Shown: positions 26,559 to 32,695 of the stretch, piece by piece
How the letters are laid out: each line of letters begins with the position of its first letter
How positions within the stretch are numbered: position 1 is the first letter of the stretch
Source: an uncultured beta proteobacterium
GTDB taxonomy: Bacteria > Pseudomonadota > Gammaproteobacteria > Burkholderiales > Burkholderiaceae_B
Direction of reading: 5' to 3'
DNA: 32,695 nucleotides
Assembly (NCBI GenBank): GCA_903821335.1
Contig: CAIJKV010000343.1
Span: 1-32,695 of the forward strand
The notes under the pieces: generated by a model
Databases searched by the model: none
What the model saw: only the letters and a program-made list of their open reading frames with translations
Told to the model about the DNA's origin: nothing
Position numbers and translations under genes: made by a program

Positions 26559-26576
26559 GATCGATCCTTGAAAACT

Positions 26577-26592
26577 GCCCGCCTGAACGGGC
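26577..26592 (-). terminator. Weak intrinsic terminator between rubredoxin and yqgE
   Basis: On the minus strand the sequence forms a five-pair GC stem (GCCCG, loop TTCAGG, CGGGC), followed by AGTTTTC. It lies after the rubredoxin stop at 26608 and before the yqgE ATG at 26558. The short stem and short T-run suggest partial termination only. Confidence 0.4.
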
Positions 26593-26607
26593 CTGTTCCT
26601 GATGGAA

Positions 26608-26772
26608 TCAGATTTCCATCAGCTCGAAATCTTCCTTGCGCGCTCCGCATTCCGGGCATACCCAGTTTGGCGGCACATCTTCCCAACGCGTGCCTGGGGC
26701 GATACCCTCTTCTGGCAAACCAAGCTTTTCTTCGTAAATCCACCCACAAATCAGACACATCCAAGTACGCAT
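26608..26772 (-). CDS. Rubredoxin
   Basis: A 54-residue iron-binding electron carrier. The four cysteine ligands are Cys6-x2-Cys9 (MCLICGWIY) and Cys39-x2-Cys42 (VCPECGARK), with the usual PGTRWEDVPPNWVCP connecting loop. The start at 26772 is preferred, with AGAGGGAACC just upstream, which gives the normal rubredoxin length. An ATG at 26832 would add 20 residues that do not look like the family. The gene lies upstream of yqgE and diverges from the thiD-like gene. Its redox partner is not apparent here. Confidence 0.96.
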   Translation of the reverse strand: MRTWMCLICGWIYEEKLGLPEEGIAPGTRWEDVPPNWVCPECGARKEDFELMEI

Positions 26773-26948
26773 GGTTCCCTCTTGAATAAGACCACCACTT
26801 CCTGCGACAGGCAGACCAGTATGGCGGGTCATCTCTTACAATGGGGTCAATCTTACCGAAACCAACACTTGCCTGCCGGCACATATCCGCTTTAATTGAT
26901 ATGAAACACCGGTGACAAGCCCCAGACGTGCTTCCGGACATCGCTTAA

Positions 26949-27761
26949 GTGCCAAATAATTCTTTACCTATTACGCTGGTTTTCGGCCCCTTTGACCCGA
27001 CTGGCTCAGACGGTCTCCCAGCGGACGCGATTACCTGCGCAGCGCTGGGCAGTCATGCCCTGTGCACCCTGACTGCCTTCACCACACAGGACACAGCCGA
27101 CACCGAGGCGGTTCACCCTTGTTCGGCCGAACAGATCGATGACCAGGCTCGGTGCGTGCTCGAGGACATGGCGGTGCAGGCCATCAAGGTGGGCGCGCTG
27201 TCTTCAACCGAGGCGGTCAGTGCAGTGGCACAGATTGCCGCCGACTACAGTCAGGTCCCCCTGGTATTGCACCTCGGGTTGCAGGCGCTGGATTCCGAAG
27301 AAATACCGGAAGAAGATGACGCAGAAGATCTGACCGGCGCCACGATTGAGCTGCTGGTCCCTCAGGCGCATGTCGTGGTGCTTGAGGCCGCCCGCCTGGC
27401 GCAATGGATCACCGAGGATGTCCTCGAGGCCTCAGGCCAGACCACAGGCCCACAGGCGCTGCAGGCGATCGGCGCCAACTGGGTGCTGGTCACAGGCAGC
27501 CTGCAGCGGCCGGGGCACCGTGTCAACGTACTGGTCGGCCCCGACAACGAAACAATTTCCTGGCCCTGGACGGCACCGCCTGACCGGGTACGTGACTCAG
27601 GTGGCATTGTCGCCACAGCCATCGCGGCACTGCTCGCGCACGGGCTGACGGTGCCAGAGGCTGCCCGGCAGGCCTGCACCTATGCCGAACAGGCGCTTGC
27701 GCAGTCGTTTCAGCCCGGCATGGGCAACCGGATTGCACGCAGGATTCCCGCCACATCATGA
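26949..27761 (+). CDS. ThiD-like (HMP/HMP-P kinase) protein with degenerate active site
   Basis: A 270-residue ribokinase-fold protein resembling betaproteobacterial hydroxymethylpyrimidine (phosphate) kinases (ThiD) in length, in the CAALGSHALCTLTAFTTQDT segment, and in the C-terminal AEQALAQSFQPGMGNRI. Important motifs are altered. The usual GSDPSGGAGIQAD near the N-terminus is FDPTGSDGLPAD, and the anion-hole/catalytic GSGC (or GTGC) loop is DSGG at 216-219, with Gly219 replacing the catalytic Cys. An acidic insert EEIPEEDDAED is also present. It may have lost kinase activity or changed function. The GTG at 26949 follows an in-frame TAA directly, and no clear ribosome site is seen. It overlaps thiE (ATGA), so it is likely still expressed with thiamine synthesis. 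Confidence 0.8.
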   Translation: MPNNSLPITLVFGPFDPTGSDGLPADAITCAALGSHALCTLTAFTTQDTADTEAVHPCSAEQIDDQARCVLEDMAVQAIKVGALSSTEAVSAVAQIAADYSQVPLVLHLGLQALDSEEIPEEDDAEDLTGATIELLVPQAHVVVLEAARLAQWITEDVLEASGQTTGPQALQAIGANWVLVTGSLQRPGHRVNVLVGPDNETISWPWTAPPDRVRDSGGIVATAIAALLAHGLTVPEAARQACTYAEQALAQSFQPGMGNRIARRIPATS

Positions 27762-28426
27762 CCACGCACGCCAGGTTTCCATCCGGGCTTTACGGTGTCA
27801 CGCCAGACTGGGACGACCCTGATCGCCTCGAACTCGCGGTCCGGCAAGCCGCCCGGGGTGGCATGCGATCACTACAACTTCGTCACAAGACCGCCAGCCC
27901 CGCACTGCGCCTGACGTTGGCCCGAAGATGCCAACAGGTGTGCCACGAGCTGGGCGTCGTTTTTCTGGTCAACGACGACTGGCGCGTAGCCCTGGAAGTG
28001 GGTGCCGACGGCGTCCACCTCGGGCAACACGACGACGAACCTGGCGCAGTACGCAAGGCCATTGGCCCAGCGATGCTGCTTGGCGTGTCCTGTTATGCCG
28101 ACCTTGCGCGCGCACGCGCGCTGCTCGATCACCAGGTTGCCTACATCGCCTTTGGTGCCATGTTCGTGTCGCCCACCAAACCACTGGCGCCGCCGGCCCC
28201 CCTGGGGGTCCTGACGCAAGGACGCGCCCTGGTCGACACTCTTGGTTTGCCCAGACCGGCTGTAGTCGCCATTGGGGGCATCGGCCCACAAAACGTGCAA
28301 AAAGTGGCCGATGCAGGTGCCCACGCCATCGCGGTGGTGGGCAGCCTCTTTCAGGCACCAGATATTGAAGCCGCCGCGCGCGTACTGTCCGCGCCCTTTG
28401 CCACACACACCACACCAGTTTTTTAA
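27758..28426 (+). CDS. thiE: Thiamine phosphate synthase
   Basis: A 222-residue TIM-barrel enzyme that joins HMP-pyrophosphate and thiazole phosphate to give thiamine monophosphate. Conserved elements are [32 protein letters not shown], the loop MFVSPTKP, and [16 protein letters not shown]-type glycine-rich phosphate binding at the C-terminus ([12 protein letters not shown]). It starts with ATG overlapping the thiD-like stop (ATGA). No TPP riboswitch is recognisable upstream of the pair. It is followed by hemL after 37 bases. Confidence 0.95.
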   Translation: MTTHARFPSGLYGVTPDWDDPDRLELAVRQAARGGMRSLQLRHKTASPALRLTLARRCQQVCHELGVVFLVNDDWRVALEVGADGVHLGQHDDEPGAVRKAIGPAMLLGVSCYADLARARALLDHQVAYIAFGAMFVSPTKPLAPPAPLGVLTQGRALVDTLGLPRPAVVAIGGIGPQNVQKVADAGAHAIAVVGSLFQAPDIEAAARVLSAPFATHTTPVF

Positions 28427-28463
28427 TCCATCATTTTTCTCCCGCCTAACCGGAGCCTTCCAA

Positions 28464-29750
28464 ATGTCCCGTAATGCAGAACTTTTTGCCCGTGCCTGCC
28501 TGAGCATCCCCGGCGGCGTCAATTCACCCGTGCGGGCCTTCCGCTCGGTAGGCGGCACGCCCCGCTTTGTCGCGCGCGCGCTGGGTCCCTATTTCTGGGA
28601 CGCCGAGGACGTACGCTACATTGACTACATCGGATCCTGGGGTCCCGCCATCCTGGGACACGCACACCCTGAGGTCGTGCGTGCTGTGCAGCAAGCGGCG
28701 GTGCATGGTCTGTCATACGGCGCCCCAACCGAAGCCGAGATCGAAATTGCTGAAATGTTGATCGCGCGCCTGCCGTCTATCGAGCAGGTTCGCCTGGTCA
28801 GTTCGGGCACCGAAGCCACCATGACCGCCATCCGCCTGGCCCGTGGCGCCACGGGTCGCAACAAGATCGTCAAATTCGAAGGCTGCTACCACGGCCACGC
28901 AGACAGTCTGCTGGTCAAGGCTGGGTCAGGCCTGCTGACATTTGGCAACCCTACTTCGGCAGGCGTGCCCCCCGAATTCGTCGCGCACACCATCGTGCTG
29001 GACTACAACGACATTGAGGGCGTGAAAGCCGCCTTCGCGCAGCACGGCAAAGATATCGCCTGCATCATCGTCGAACCGATTGCCGGCAACATGAATCTGG
29101 TCAAACCAATCCCCGGTTTCCTTGAAACGCTGCGCAGCGAATGTACTGCGCACGGCGCACTACTGATATTTGATGAAGTCATGACGGGTTTCCGCGTCGG
29201 CCCTCAGGGCGTGCAAGGCCTGTCAGGCGTGACGCCAGACCTGACGACACTGGCCAAGGTCATCGGTGGCGGCATGCCGATCGGCGCTTTCGGCGGCCGC
29301 AAGGACATCATGCAGCACATCGCCCCTCTGGGCGGCGTATACCAGGCCGGCACGCTGTCGGGCAATCCGGTGGCGGTAGCCGCCGGTATCACCACGCTCA
29401 AGTTGCTGGCGGCACCTGGCTTCTATGAAGACCTGGCGGCTCGCACCCGCACGTTGACCGAGGGCATGGTTGCCCGTGCCCGCGCGCATGGAATCGCGTT
29501 CAGCGCCGACAGCGTGGGTGGCATGTTCGGCCTGTATTTTGCGGACAAAGTCCCCACCACGCTCGCTGAGGTGTCGGCCAGCAACATTGACATGTTCAAG
29601 GTGTTCTTCCACGCCATGCTCGACGAAGGTGTGTACTTCGCGCCGTCGGCCTACGAGGCCGGTTTCGTGTCCAGCACGCACGACGACAACGTGATTCAGG
29701 CTACGATCGATGCCGCTGACCGCGTGTTTGCGAAACTGGCAAAGGGTTAG
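28464..29750 (+). CDS. hemL: Glutamate-1-semialdehyde 2,1-aminomutase
   Basis: A 428-residue PLP enzyme of the C5 pathway for 5-aminolevulinate and tetrapyrrole synthesis. It has the start [26 protein letters not shown], and [20 protein letters not shown] is typical. The PLP lysine is Lys265 in [16 protein letters not shown], preceded by [13 protein letters not shown] with the PLP-pairing Asp. GGAG lies 9 bases before the ATG at 28464; a longer frame upstream at 28272 overlaps thiE and is rejected. Its stop codon overlaps the stop of livF on the other strand. Confidence 0.96.
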   Translation: MSRNAELFARACLSIPGGVNSPVRAFRSVGGTPRFVARALGPYFWDAEDVRYIDYIGSWGPAILGHAHPEVVRAVQQAAVHGLSYGAPTEAEIEIAEMLIARLPSIEQVRLVSSGTEATMTAIRLARGATGRNKIVKFEGCYHGHADSLLVKAGSGLLTFGNPTSAGVPPEFVAHTIVLDYNDIEGVKAAFAQHGKDIACIIVEPIAGNMNLVKPIPGFLETLRSECTAHGALLIFDEVMTGFRVGPQGVQGLSGVTPDLTTLAKVIGGGMPIGAFGGRKDIMQHIAPLGGVYQAGTLSGNPVAVAAGITTLKLLAAPGFYEDLAARTRTLTEGMVARARAHGIAFSADSVGGMFGLYFADKVPTTLAEVSASNIDMFKVFFHAMLDEGVYFAPSAYEAGFVSSTHDDNVIQATIDAADRVFAKLAKG

Positions 29751-30451
29751 ACACCAAGATAGCGTGACCACATGCTGCGGTCTGCCTGGAGCTCAACCGA
29801 GCTACCCTGCCAGACCGCACAGCCCCGTTCAAGAATGACGTGGCGATCAGCCAGTTTGATCAGTCGCTCAACATACTTGTCAATGACCAATATCGTCTGG
29901 CCACTGCGGCGCAGTTGGGCAAGGCAATGCCAGATCTCTTCGCGCACTTTGGGGGCCAGGCCCTCGGTGGCTTCATCCAGAATCAGCAAGCGCGGGTTCG
30001 TCACCAGCGCACGTCCAATGGCAAGCATTTGCTGTTCACCGCCTGACAACTGATTGCCCATGTTGTCTGCGCGCTCGCGCAGACGCGGAAACATGCCGAA
30101 CACACGGTGAATGTCCCATCCTTCGTGCACGCCAGGATTGCGCTGGTCGGCGAATGCAGTGAGATGCTCACGCACTGTGAGGTTGGGAAAGCACTGACGG
30201 CCCTCAGGCACAATCGCGACACCCAGTCGCGCGATACGATCTGGCGCCCACCCCGTGATGTCGTGACCAGCAAAATGCAATGACCCCGTGATCAGCGGCA
30301 ACTGCCCAAAGATCGTTCGAACCAGTGTGGTCTTGCCCATGCCGTTGCGCCCAAGGATCGCAACGACTTCACCCGCCGCAATGTCGAGCGACACGCCAAA
30401 CAACACCTGACTCAGTCCATAACCGCTGGCCACGCTCCTCACGCTAAGCAT
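29747..30451 (-). CDS. livF: Branched-chain-type amino acid ABC transporter ATPase, LivF family
   Basis: A 234-residue ABC ATPase. Walker A is GRNGMGKTT, the signature is [15 protein letters not shown], and Walker B is [14 protein letters not shown], followed by the LivF-type region [15 protein letters not shown]. The start ATG at 30451 overlaps the livG stop by 8 bases (ATGCTTAG). The gene is the last of livH-M-G-F and ends tail-to-tail with hemL. The protein's substrate is not defined, since no binding protein is in the window; branched-chain amino acids, amides or aromatic acids are possible for this family. Confidence 0.9.
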   Translation of the reverse strand: MLSVRSVASGYGLSQVLFGVSLDIAAGEVVAILGRNGMGKTTLVRTIFGQLPLITGSLHFAGHDITGWAPDRIARLGVAIVPEGRQCFPNLTVREHLTAFADQRNPGVHEGWDIHRVFGMFPRLRERADNMGNQLSGGEQQMLAIGRALVTNPRLLILDEATEGLAPKVREEIWHCLAQLRRSGQTILVIDKYVERLIKLADRHVILERGCAVWQGSSVELQADRSMWSRYLGV

Positions 30452-31217
30452 CGGGCACCTCGTCGATCCACTCGTCGCCCAGATAGGCTTCGCGCACGGC
30501 TGCACTGGCACGAATCTCGTCAGGCGTCCCGGTCGCGATCATGCGTCCATAGACCAGCACCGAAATGCGATCCGCCAAACGAAACACTGCATCCATATCG
30601 TGTTCAACAAGCAACATCGCAACCCGTCCACGCATCGAGGCGATCAGCGCGGTCATACGCAACGTTTCGTCTGGCCCCATGCCCGCCATGGGCTCGTCCA
30701 GCAACAACACTTTGGGATGTCCCGCCAACGCCAGCGCAAACTCGACCTTTCTCTGTTCGCCATGCGACAAGGTCCCGGCCGGCAGTGCCCACAAGGCAGG
30801 CTCGATCGTGCAATCCATCGCGAGCTGCCGGGCGGCCTGAGTCAGAACGCTGTCGTCACGGCCGGCGCGCCAGAAGCAAAAGCTGCTGCCTGCGTGCGCC
30901 TGCACCGCCAGCAACAGGTTTTCAAATACCGTCGACTGCTGGAAAATATTCGTCACCTGATATGACCGGGACAGACCCGCTGCCACGCGGTGATGTAACG
31001 ACGCATGTGTGATGTCGCGCCCCGCAATCGAGAGTGTGCCACCATCGGCCGGCGCGGTACCCGACAGCAGGTGAATAAGTGTCGATTTGCCCGCACCGTT
31101 CGGCCCGATCAGCGCGTGAATTTCGCCCGGCAGCACGGTCAGCGACACGTGATCCGTCGCCACCAGTGCGCCATACCGCTTGACCAGGTTTTCAGCATGC
31201 AGGGCCGGCATCGTCAT
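30444..31217 (-). CDS. livG: Branched-chain-type amino acid ABC transporter ATPase, LivG family
   Basis: A 257-residue ABC ATPase. Walker A is GPNGAGKST, the signature is LSHGEQRKVEFALAL, and Walker B is KVLLLDEPMAGMGP. The family-typical SRSYQVTNIFQQSTVFENLLLA block lies between. Its C-terminus, GTPDEIRASAAVREAYLG, is diagnostic of LivG. The start ATG at 31217 overlaps the livM stop (ATGA); a longer upstream frame is rejected because it would overlap livM by over 100 bases. 'LSHGEQ' instead of 'LSYGQQ' is a variation seen in related urea/amide-type ATPases, so the substrate call is open. Confidence 0.9.
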   Translation of the reverse strand: MTMPALHAENLVKRYGALVATDHVSLTVLPGEIHALIGPNGAGKSTLIHLLSGTAPADGGTLSIAGRDITHASLHHRVAAGLSRSYQVTNIFQQSTVFENLLLAVQAHAGSSFCFWRAGRDDSVLTQAARQLAMDCTIEPALWALPAGTLSHGEQRKVEFALALAGHPKVLLLDEPMAGMGPDETLRMTALIASMRGRVAMLLVEHDMDAVFRLADRISVLVYGRMIATGTPDEIRASAAVREAYLGDEWIDEVPDA

Positions 31218-32203
31218 GGCGCTGCCTTTTGTCGCGTCGCCAGGGCAACCTTGCCTGGCCACCAACTGGCCAGCCCAGCTGGCGCCAGCAACACAATCGC
31301 CAGCAGCAACACGCCCAGCGGCAGATGCCAATACTCGGTGTAGAGCCGTAAAAATTCCTCAAGGGTGAGCAGCACCGCCGCGCCCACCACCCCGCCATAA
31401 CGCAAGCCAATCCCGCCCACGATCACCATAATGATGAGACTCGCAGACTCGGTCCAGTGCATCAGGCTGGGCGACACAAACAGGTTGTGATTGGCCAGCA
31501 ATACACCAGCCAGGCCCGCCATCGCACCCGCCAGTACAAAAGCCAGCAACTTGATGGCCACCACCGGGTACCCGAGTGCCTGCATGCGCGATTCGTTTTC
31601 GCGTATGCCCTGCAGCGCCCGCCCGAACCGGGCATTGACCAGCCGATTGATCAGCGACAAGCAGGCCACGACAATAGCCAGTACGAGATAATAAAAGCTG
31701 GTGTCGTTCGCCAGGTCGATCCCGGGAATCTGCGAATAGCCAGTGAGGTTAATGCCGTCGTCGCCACCATATTTGCGCAGCGATATGAAAATGTAATAGA
31801 CCATCTGCGCGAACGCGAGCGTGATCATAATGAAGTACACGCCACGGGTACGCAACGATATGGCACCGATTACCAGCGCCAGCAGGGCGACCATCAACAT
31901 GGCGACTGGCCAGGCGACCAGCGCGCTGGTCACCCCTTCGAGAGCAAGAATTGCCACCATGTAGGCGCCTGCGCCAAAGAAGGCGGCATGACCCAGCGCC
32001 ACCATGCCGCCATAGCCCAGGATGAAATTCAGGCTACTGGCAGCCAGGGCAAAAATCATCACCCGACGCACGAACGACACATAAAAGCCGAGGTCAATCA
32101 CTGGCGCGATGAGCGGAAATGCGACCAGCACCGCCAACATAGTCCAGGACATGACTTTAGCGAGGCGTCGGCTGGCGGGTTGCACGACGTTAAGACCAGT
32201 CAT
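31214..32203 (-). CDS. livM: Branched-chain-type ABC transporter permease, LivM family
   Basis: A 329-residue inner-membrane permease with many hydrophobic helices. Family landmarks are ILGYGGMVALGHAAFFGAGAYM, TRGVYFIMITLAFAQMVYY, the loop IRENESRMQALGYPV, and IMVIVGGIGLRYGGVVGA. The start ATG at 32203 is preceded by GCAGGTGGTCTC. It is separated from livH by 60 bases and overlaps livG. Confidence 0.92.
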   Translation of the reverse strand: MTGLNVVQPASRRLAKVMSWTMLAVLVAFPLIAPVIDLGFYVSFVRRVMIFALAASSLNFILGYGGMVALGHAAFFGAGAYMVAILALEGVTSALVAWPVAMLMVALLALVIGAISLRTRGVYFIMITLAFAQMVYYIFISLRKYGGDDGINLTGYSQIPGIDLANDTSFYYLVLAIVVACLSLINRLVNARFGRALQGIRENESRMQALGYPVVAIKLLAFVLAGAMAGLAGVLLANHNLFVSPSLMHWTESASLIIMVIVGGIGLRYGGVVGAAVLLTLEEFLRLYTEYWHLPLGVLLLAIVLLAPAGLASWWPGKVALATRQKAAP

Positions 32204-32263
32204 GAGACCACCTGCGTCAAAATTGATCCATGCCTGGTTGAAGCGGTCATGTCTTGCATGCGT

Positions 32264-32695
32264 TCACCCGCGCGCAGGAAACAGGCCCGAAGGCCGCAAC
32301 ACCAGCACCGCCGCCATCAGGATGTAGATCGATATCGCCGCAAGCGTGGGGCCGACACTCGAGGCCACCGCGGGCGAAAAAAAGGTCTTCAGCAACGTGG
32401 GCAAAAAGGCCCGGCCTGCCGTATCAACAAACCCGACCAGCAGTGCACCGACCAGCGCGCCACGCATCGAACCAATCCCGCCAATCACGATGCACACCAG
32501 CACCAGGATCAGGATCTGTTCACCCATCCCGGCCTGGATGGCCGTCACGGGGCCCAGCAAGGCACCCGCCAGCGCGGCCAGCATGGCACCCAGCATGAAC
32601 ACCCCAAGGAACAACAACGGCACCCGCACGCCCATCAGTGTCGCCATTTGACGATTTGACGCACCCGCGCGCACCAGCACCCCGGCGCGCGTGCG
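32264..32695 (-). CDS. livH: Branched-chain-type ABC transporter permease, LivH family (partial)
   Basis: The C-terminal 143 codons are in the window; the frame runs on past the right edge (RTRAGVLVRAGASNRQMA). Landmarks are GVRVPLLFLGVFMLGAMLAALAGALLGPV and the conserved IVIGGIGSMRGALVGALLVG. The C-terminal RPSGLFPARG matches the usual 'RPxGLFG' end. The N-terminal helices and start are outside. The upstream binding protein, if any, would be off the right edge. Confidence 0.9.
   Translation of the reverse strand, partial: RTRAGVLVRAGASNRQMATLMGVRVPLLFLGVFMLGAMLAALAGALLGPVTAIQAGMGEQILILVLVCIVIGGIGSMRGALVGALLVGFVDTAGRAFLPTLLKTFFSPAVASSVGPTLAAISIYILMAAVLVLRPSGLFPARG

Noticed and set aside
26773-26948. 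TPP riboswitch upstream of the thiD-like gene
   Set aside because: No CTGAGA or similar conserved THI-box core is visible in the 176-base divergent region; only generic AT-rich segments are seen.
31457-32659. Long plus-strand frame of 400 codons opposite livM and livH
   Set aside because: It covers two well-supported permease genes in antisense and has a low-complexity His/Gln/Arg-rich composition.

Overview
The window looks like chromosomal DNA from a betaproteobacterium of the order Burkholderiales, most likely family Alcaligenaceae (the Bordetella/Achromobacter/Pusillimonas neighbourhood). This rests on the gene order (yqgE-ruvX-pyrR-pyrB-pyrC' next to rubredoxin/thiD/thiE/hemL, and aroQ-accB-accC-prmA followed by a DUF3426 protein), the high GC content, and the presence of Bug-type (TctC) solute-binding proteins. 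The family assignment is inference. Coding density is very high, many genes overlap by 1-8 bases, and I see no rRNA, tRNA, CRISPR array, insertion sequence or prophage.

Layout. Positions 1-178 hold the end of an MscS-type channel gene, which meets a glycine-zipper lipoprotein gene (251-754, minus) across a hairpin. A long minus-strand unit (6093 down to 860) reads aroQ, accB, accC, prmA, a DUF3426 zinc-ribbon membrane protein and a PfkB-family kinase, with a TlpA-like thioredoxin upstream. On the plus strand from 6861 to 14747 come mpl (murein recycling), a YqiA-like esterase, an RNB-domain exoribonuclease, a TonB-family protein, aroE, lptG and apaH. This is mostly housekeeping and envelope functions.

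From 14774 to 21982 lies an accessory catabolic block. On the minus strand are a Bug solute-binding protein, a PaaG-like enoyl-CoA hydratase/isomerase, an ADP-forming acyl-CoA synthetase and an alpha/beta hydrolase. Diverging from them on the plus strand are a second Bug protein and a LigJ-like amidohydrolase (4-oxalomesaconate hydratase family). Together they suggest uptake and degradation of an aromatic-derived or carboxylic compound. The exact substrate cannot be read from the sequence, and this is the best candidate here for an undescribed pathway.

From 26772 down to 22043 the minus strand carries rubredoxin, yqgE, ruvX, pyrR, pyrB, a catalytically dead dihydroorotase homologue (pyrC'/pyrX) and a PlsC-type acyltransferase. 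Divergent from rubredoxin are a strongly degenerate thiD-like gene, thiE and hemL (plus). hemL ends tail-to-tail, with overlapping stop codons, against a branched-chain-type ABC transporter read from the right edge (livH partial, livM, livG, livF, minus).

The most notable points are the catabolic block, the ThiD-like protein lacking the expected active-site loop, the metal-ligand-less PyrC', and a hexanucleotide repeat that encodes a Glu-Pro tract in the DUF3426 protein.
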